The notes beneath the pieces were generated by a model. It worked only from the letters and a program-made list of their open reading frames with translations, searched no databases and was not told the DNA's origin. The translations under genes and the position numbers were made by a program. From the NCBI RefSeq assembly GCF_003390375.1, contig NZ_QUOT01000001.1, positions 3,906,001 through 3,970,000 of the forward strand: 64,000 nucleotides of DNA, given 5' to 3'. Source of the stretch: Thalassotalea euphylliae (GTDB lineage: Bacteria > Pseudomonadota > Gammaproteobacteria > Enterobacterales > Alteromonadaceae). Below, in pieces: positions 61,321 through 64,000 of this stretch (positions are counted from its first letter, which is position 1; each line of letters begins with the position of its first letter).

Positions 61321-62115
61321 TTATCGTCTGCCAGTCATTTGAGCGCTTTGGTTCATAATCAGCTTTTTGGTGTATTTATGGTTTGGCTGTTTGAGTACTT
61401 GCGCGGTAGTGCCGTACTCAACAACTTTGCCGTCACATAACACCATCACCTCATCACTTAGGTGGCGAACAATACCCAAATTGTGCGAAATAAGTACGAA
61501 TGCTAACCCCATTTGTTGTTGTAGATCGAGCAACAAGTTGATCATTTGTGAGCGGAGTGAAGGGTCAAGGGCAGCTAAGGCTTCATCAAGGATAACGATT
61601 TGCGGCGATAGAATTATAGCCCTAGCAAGCGAAATACGCTGTTTTTGACCGCCAGAGAACATATGAGGATAGAAATTCATATGCTCGGCCAACATCCCGA
61701 CTTTCAGTAATGTGGTTCTGATCAGTTGTGCTCGTTCTAGCTCATTTAAATTGGTATTCAATTTAAGTGGCTCATCCAGTAATTGACCAATGGTAAGGGC
61801 TGGGTTTAGCGTTGTCGAAGAGTCTTGAAAAATCATGCGCACGTACTGGCAGCGCTGTTTAAAATTCCCCGGCTCTAGCAGTTGGCCATTGAGTTTTATT
61901 TTACCTGTTGTAGGTACTTCTGCGCCAACAAGCAACTTTGCTAATGTCGACTTGCCAGAGCCCATTTCACCAACAATGGCTAATGTTTTATAGCTTTGCA
62001 ATGAGAATGACAGTGGTGAAAGGGCAGTAATTTCTTTGCGTTTAAACCATTGGCCACGAACTTTGTACACTTTGCTTAACTCGCTAACATCTAGCAGCGC
62101 TGTCGGCGTCGTCAT
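61321..62115 (-). CDS. sapF: Peptide ABC transporter ATPase SapF
   Basis: One of two ATPases of the Sap (antimicrobial-peptide resistance / peptide or putrescine) importer. The 264 residues have Walker A GEMGSGKST, signature FSGGQKQRISLARAI and Walker B IVILDEALAALD. The TAATG overlap with sapD couples translation. The substrate of Sap systems varies (antimicrobial peptides, heme, putrescine), and the sequence does not resolve it. Confidence 0.9.
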   Translation of the reverse strand: MTTPTALLDVSELSKVYKVRGQWFKRKEITALSPLSFSLQSYKTLAIVGEMGSGKSTLAKLLVGAEVPTTGKIKLNGQLLEPGNFKQRCQYVRMIFQDSSTTLNPALTIGQLLDEPLKLNTNLNELERAQLIRTTLLKVGMLAEHMNFYPHMFSGGQKQRISLARAIILSPQIVILDEALAALDPSLRSQMINLLLDLQQQMGLAFVLISHNLGIVRHLSDEVMVLCDGKVVEYGTTAQVLKQPNHKYTKKLIMNQSAQMTGRR

Positions 62116-63104
62116 TAGTAAAGCTCCTTAAGCGAATAGTGACAGCTTACTTGGTGACCATGATAGTTTTTTACTTTTGGCGCGTTTACACAGGCTTTTT
62201 GCGCTCTGGGGCATCGTGGCCCCAGTCGGCAACCGATAGGTAAGTGTTGCAAAATCGGAATGCTGCCTGGCAGTGCCATCAGTCGAGACTTTGCCGGTAA
62301 ATTACTATTGGCATTTAAGCTGCTATCAAGCAGCGCTTGTGTATAAGGGTGCAGTGGCTGATTGAAAATTTGCTCGGTTGTGCCCGCTTCAACAAATTGG
62401 CCGCTGTACATTACGGTAATAGTATTCGTCCAATGGGTAATGTTTTCTAAATCGTGGCTAATCAGCAAAATCGACATGTTTTTTAGCTGATTTAAGCTGG
62501 CCAGTAGGCGAAAAATTTGGCTTTGATTGGTGGCTTCCATCGCCGCTGTAGGCTCGTCAGCAATCAATAGTTTCGGACGTCTAGCCAATGCCATAGCAAT
62601 CATTACTCGTTGACAAAATGCTTCTGTCAGCTGATGAGGGTAGCTTTTGCTGCAGTAGGTGTGCTGTTTGATCCCCACTTTATGCAGTAGCCTTATGGCT
62701 GCCTCTTTACGTTGCTTTCTACGTTGCCAAAAGTTGCCGCTAAGCATTGAACTTGCGATTGCTTCCTCAAGTTGCTCACCAACCGTTGTTGTCGGATCCA
62801 GACAAGCCATGGGCTCTTGAAAGATCATAGCAACATCTTTACTGATAATGGCTTTGCGTTCATCTAGTGGCAAATGTAAAAGCTCTTTACCTCGCCAGTG
62901 AAAGCGATCTGCAGTGACATGCCATTTGTCGCTGAGCACACCAACAATGGCTTGTGCAAGCAAAGACTTACCTGAACCTGATTCACCTACAAGGCCACGA
63001 ACTTCGCCTTCTTTCATCGCTAGGCTTACGCGCTCAACGGCGAGTGTACGTTCTTGTTTGTTGACTAGCTCAATTGATAAATTACGAATATCTAACAAGT
63101 TCAC
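62115..63104 (-). CDS. sapD: Peptide ABC transporter ATPase SapD
   Basis: Second Sap ATPase, 329 residues, of the oligopeptide (OppD-like) type: Walker A GESGSGKS, Walker B KLLIADEPTAAME, and the C-terminal oligopeptide-transporter domain with Cys motif GCRLGPRCPRAQKACVNAP. In the ABC signature position (LTEAFCQRVMIAMAL) the usual LSGG sequence is replaced, as in other SapD proteins. GTG start overlaps the sapC stop by one base. Confidence 0.9.
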   Translation of the reverse strand: MNLLDIRNLSIELVNKQERTLAVERVSLAMKEGEVRGLVGESGSGKSLLAQAIVGVLSDKWHVTADRFHWRGKELLHLPLDERKAIISKDVAMIFQEPMACLDPTTTVGEQLEEAIASSMLSGNFWQRRKQRKEAAIRLLHKVGIKQHTYCSKSYPHQLTEAFCQRVMIAMALARRPKLLIADEPTAAMEATNQSQIFRLLASLNQLKNMSILLISHDLENITHWTNTITVMYSGQFVEAGTTEQIFNQPLHPYTQALLDSSLNANSNLPAKSRLMALPGSIPILQHLPIGCRLGPRCPRAQKACVNAPKVKNYHGHQVSCHYSLKELY

Positions 63105-63997
63105 TAGCTTTGTACCCTTTGTTTAATGGCATGGCGTAAACCTTCGCCGACGAGGTTTGTGGCAACTACCGCAAATAAAATGGCTAACCCAGGCAAATAC
63201 ACTGTCCAAGGAGCGATATAGAAAAGGTCAAAACCACTGGCGAGCATAGCCCCCCATTCAGGCAAAGGAATTGGTGCGCCGAGGCCAAGAAAACCTAGTG
63301 CTGCAATATCTAAGATTGCAGCCGATTGGGCAAAGGTCGCTTGGCTGATAATTTTTTCAATAATGTTAGGCAGCACAGAGTAATGTAAAATACGTATCGA
63401 ACTTGCACCGTCAAGTTTTGACGCCATCACGTAGTCTTTCGCAAACTCTTCTTTTACCGCATTTCGGGTGATATGGACAAATTGTGGTATTAACACCATA
63501 ACGACAGCCCATAAAGTGTTACTCAAACCCGGTCCTAAAATCGCAACGATTATGATGGCTAATAACAATGACGGGATGGATAAAATGACATCGAGAAAAT
63601 GGCTAAGAAAGCTGGATTTTATGCCTTGAGTTAGCGCGGATAATGCGCCGATAAAGACGCCAATAACCAAAGCAACAATAACGACAATAAAGCTCAAACC
63701 AAAGGTCAACGATGCGCCATGCATCAACCGTGACAGCATATCGCGACCAAGATCGTCTGTGCCGAGCAGGTAGGAAACATTGCCACTATCGTCCCATGCA
63801 GGCGGTAGCATTGCCATGGCAACATTACTTTCAACCGATGAATGTGGAGCAAGTAGCGGGGAGAAAATCGCAAGAATAATCAAAAAAGCGAAAGCGCCAA
63901 GCCCTACTAAGATTAACGGCGTTTGACGAAATACCAGCCAAAGCTGTGTTAACGGCGATGGAAACTCTTCTTCTTGATAAATTTTATCGCGAGCCAT
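63104..63997 (-). CDS. sapC: Peptide ABC transporter permease SapC
   Basis: Permease of the Sap importer, 297 residues, with about six membrane segments: first near 30-52, then five in the binding-protein-dependent transport domain (about 95-290). The coupling motif EEFAKDYVMASKLDGASSIRILHYSVLPN is the EAA loop. Complete: ATG 63997 is inside the window. sapA and sapB should lie to the right, outside it. Confidence 0.92.
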   Translation of the reverse strand: MARDKIYQEEEFPSPLTQLWLVFRQTPLILVGLGAFAFLIILAIFSPLLAPHSSVESNVAMAMLPPAWDDSGNVSYLLGTDDLGRDMLSRLMHGASLTFGLSFIVVIVALVIGVFIGALSALTQGIKSSFLSHFLDVILSIPSLLLAIIIVAILGPGLSNTLWAVVMVLIPQFVHITRNAVKEEFAKDYVMASKLDGASSIRILHYSVLPNIIEKIISQATFAQSAAILDIAALGFLGLGAPIPLPEWGAMLASGFDLFYIAPWTVYLPGLAILFAVVATNLVGEGLRHAIKQRVQS

Positions 63998-64000
63998 ATT

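Overview
This 64-kb window looks like chromosomal DNA of a marine gammaproteobacterium of the order Alteromonadales. Colwelliaceae (Thalassotalea/Colwellia-like) is my best guess, but the genus is not certain. Support comes from moderate GC content, the housekeeping blocks pdxB-asd-fimV-truA-accD-folC-dedD-cvpA-purF and tig-clpP-clpX-lon-hupB-ppiD, and sapCDF next to ppiD. I see no phage genes, transposase, CRISPR array or rRNA.

Layout. 1-4.7 kb: the start of a DUF445 membrane protein gene, a DUF3336/patatin phospholipase, an XRE-type regulator gene broken by an in-frame TGA, and two phasin genes. 4.9-17.9 kb: housekeeping run for vitamin B6, aspartate-family amino acids, the cell pole (FimV/HubP with a tandem-repeat acidic region), tRNA pseudouridylation, fatty acid, folate, division and purine synthesis. 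18.0-28.1 kb: a RutR-like TetR regulator, then an operon with an AMI1-type amidase, an oxamate amidohydrolase-like (HpxW) enzyme, a TauE/SafE carrier, a ureidoglycine aminotransferase-like enzyme and allantoate amidohydrolase, with a convergent TonB-dependent receptor. 28.5-34 kb: a thiol-redox group (DUF4174 protein, ScsB/DsbD-like reductase, redoxin) and a secreted serine hydrolase. 34.1-39.1 kb: a BMP-type ABC importer on the minus strand. 39.3-48.9 kb: xdhABC-uraD-uraH-guaD-puuD-puuE, tightly overlapping on the plus strand. 49-51.2 kb: a Yip1-family membrane protein, a small conserved protein and folD. 51.5-52.1 kb: five tRNA genes (Pro, Arg, His, Pro, Pro). 52.5-61.2 kb: the tig-to-ppiD proteostasis block. 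61.3-64 kb: sapF, sapD and sapC on the minus strand.

How the genes work together. Positions 18-49 kb form a nearly complete purine-degradation system. Guanine goes to xanthine (GuaD), urate (XdhAB, matured by XdhC), 5-hydroxyisourate (membrane, cytochrome-c-type PuuD), OHCU (UraH), allantoin (UraD), allantoate (PuuE), ureidoglycine (allantoate amidohydrolase) and oxalurate (aminotransferase). The HpxW-like enzyme should end the route by turning oxamate into oxalate. The step from oxalurate to oxamate has no recognised enzyme here, and the AMI1-type amidase is the obvious local candidate. A TonB receptor and BMP importer probably supply substrate, and the TauE/SafE carrier may move an anionic end product.

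Four palindromes matching or close to the known RutR operator (TTGACCAnnTGGTCAA) lie upstream of the regulator gene, the amidase operon, the TonB receptor gene and between the divergent importer and xdh operons. This suggests one regulator for the whole system. Other notable features are a 15-unit GTTTT repeat just upstream of the importer's binding-protein gene and a well-formed heat-shock promoter upstream of lon.
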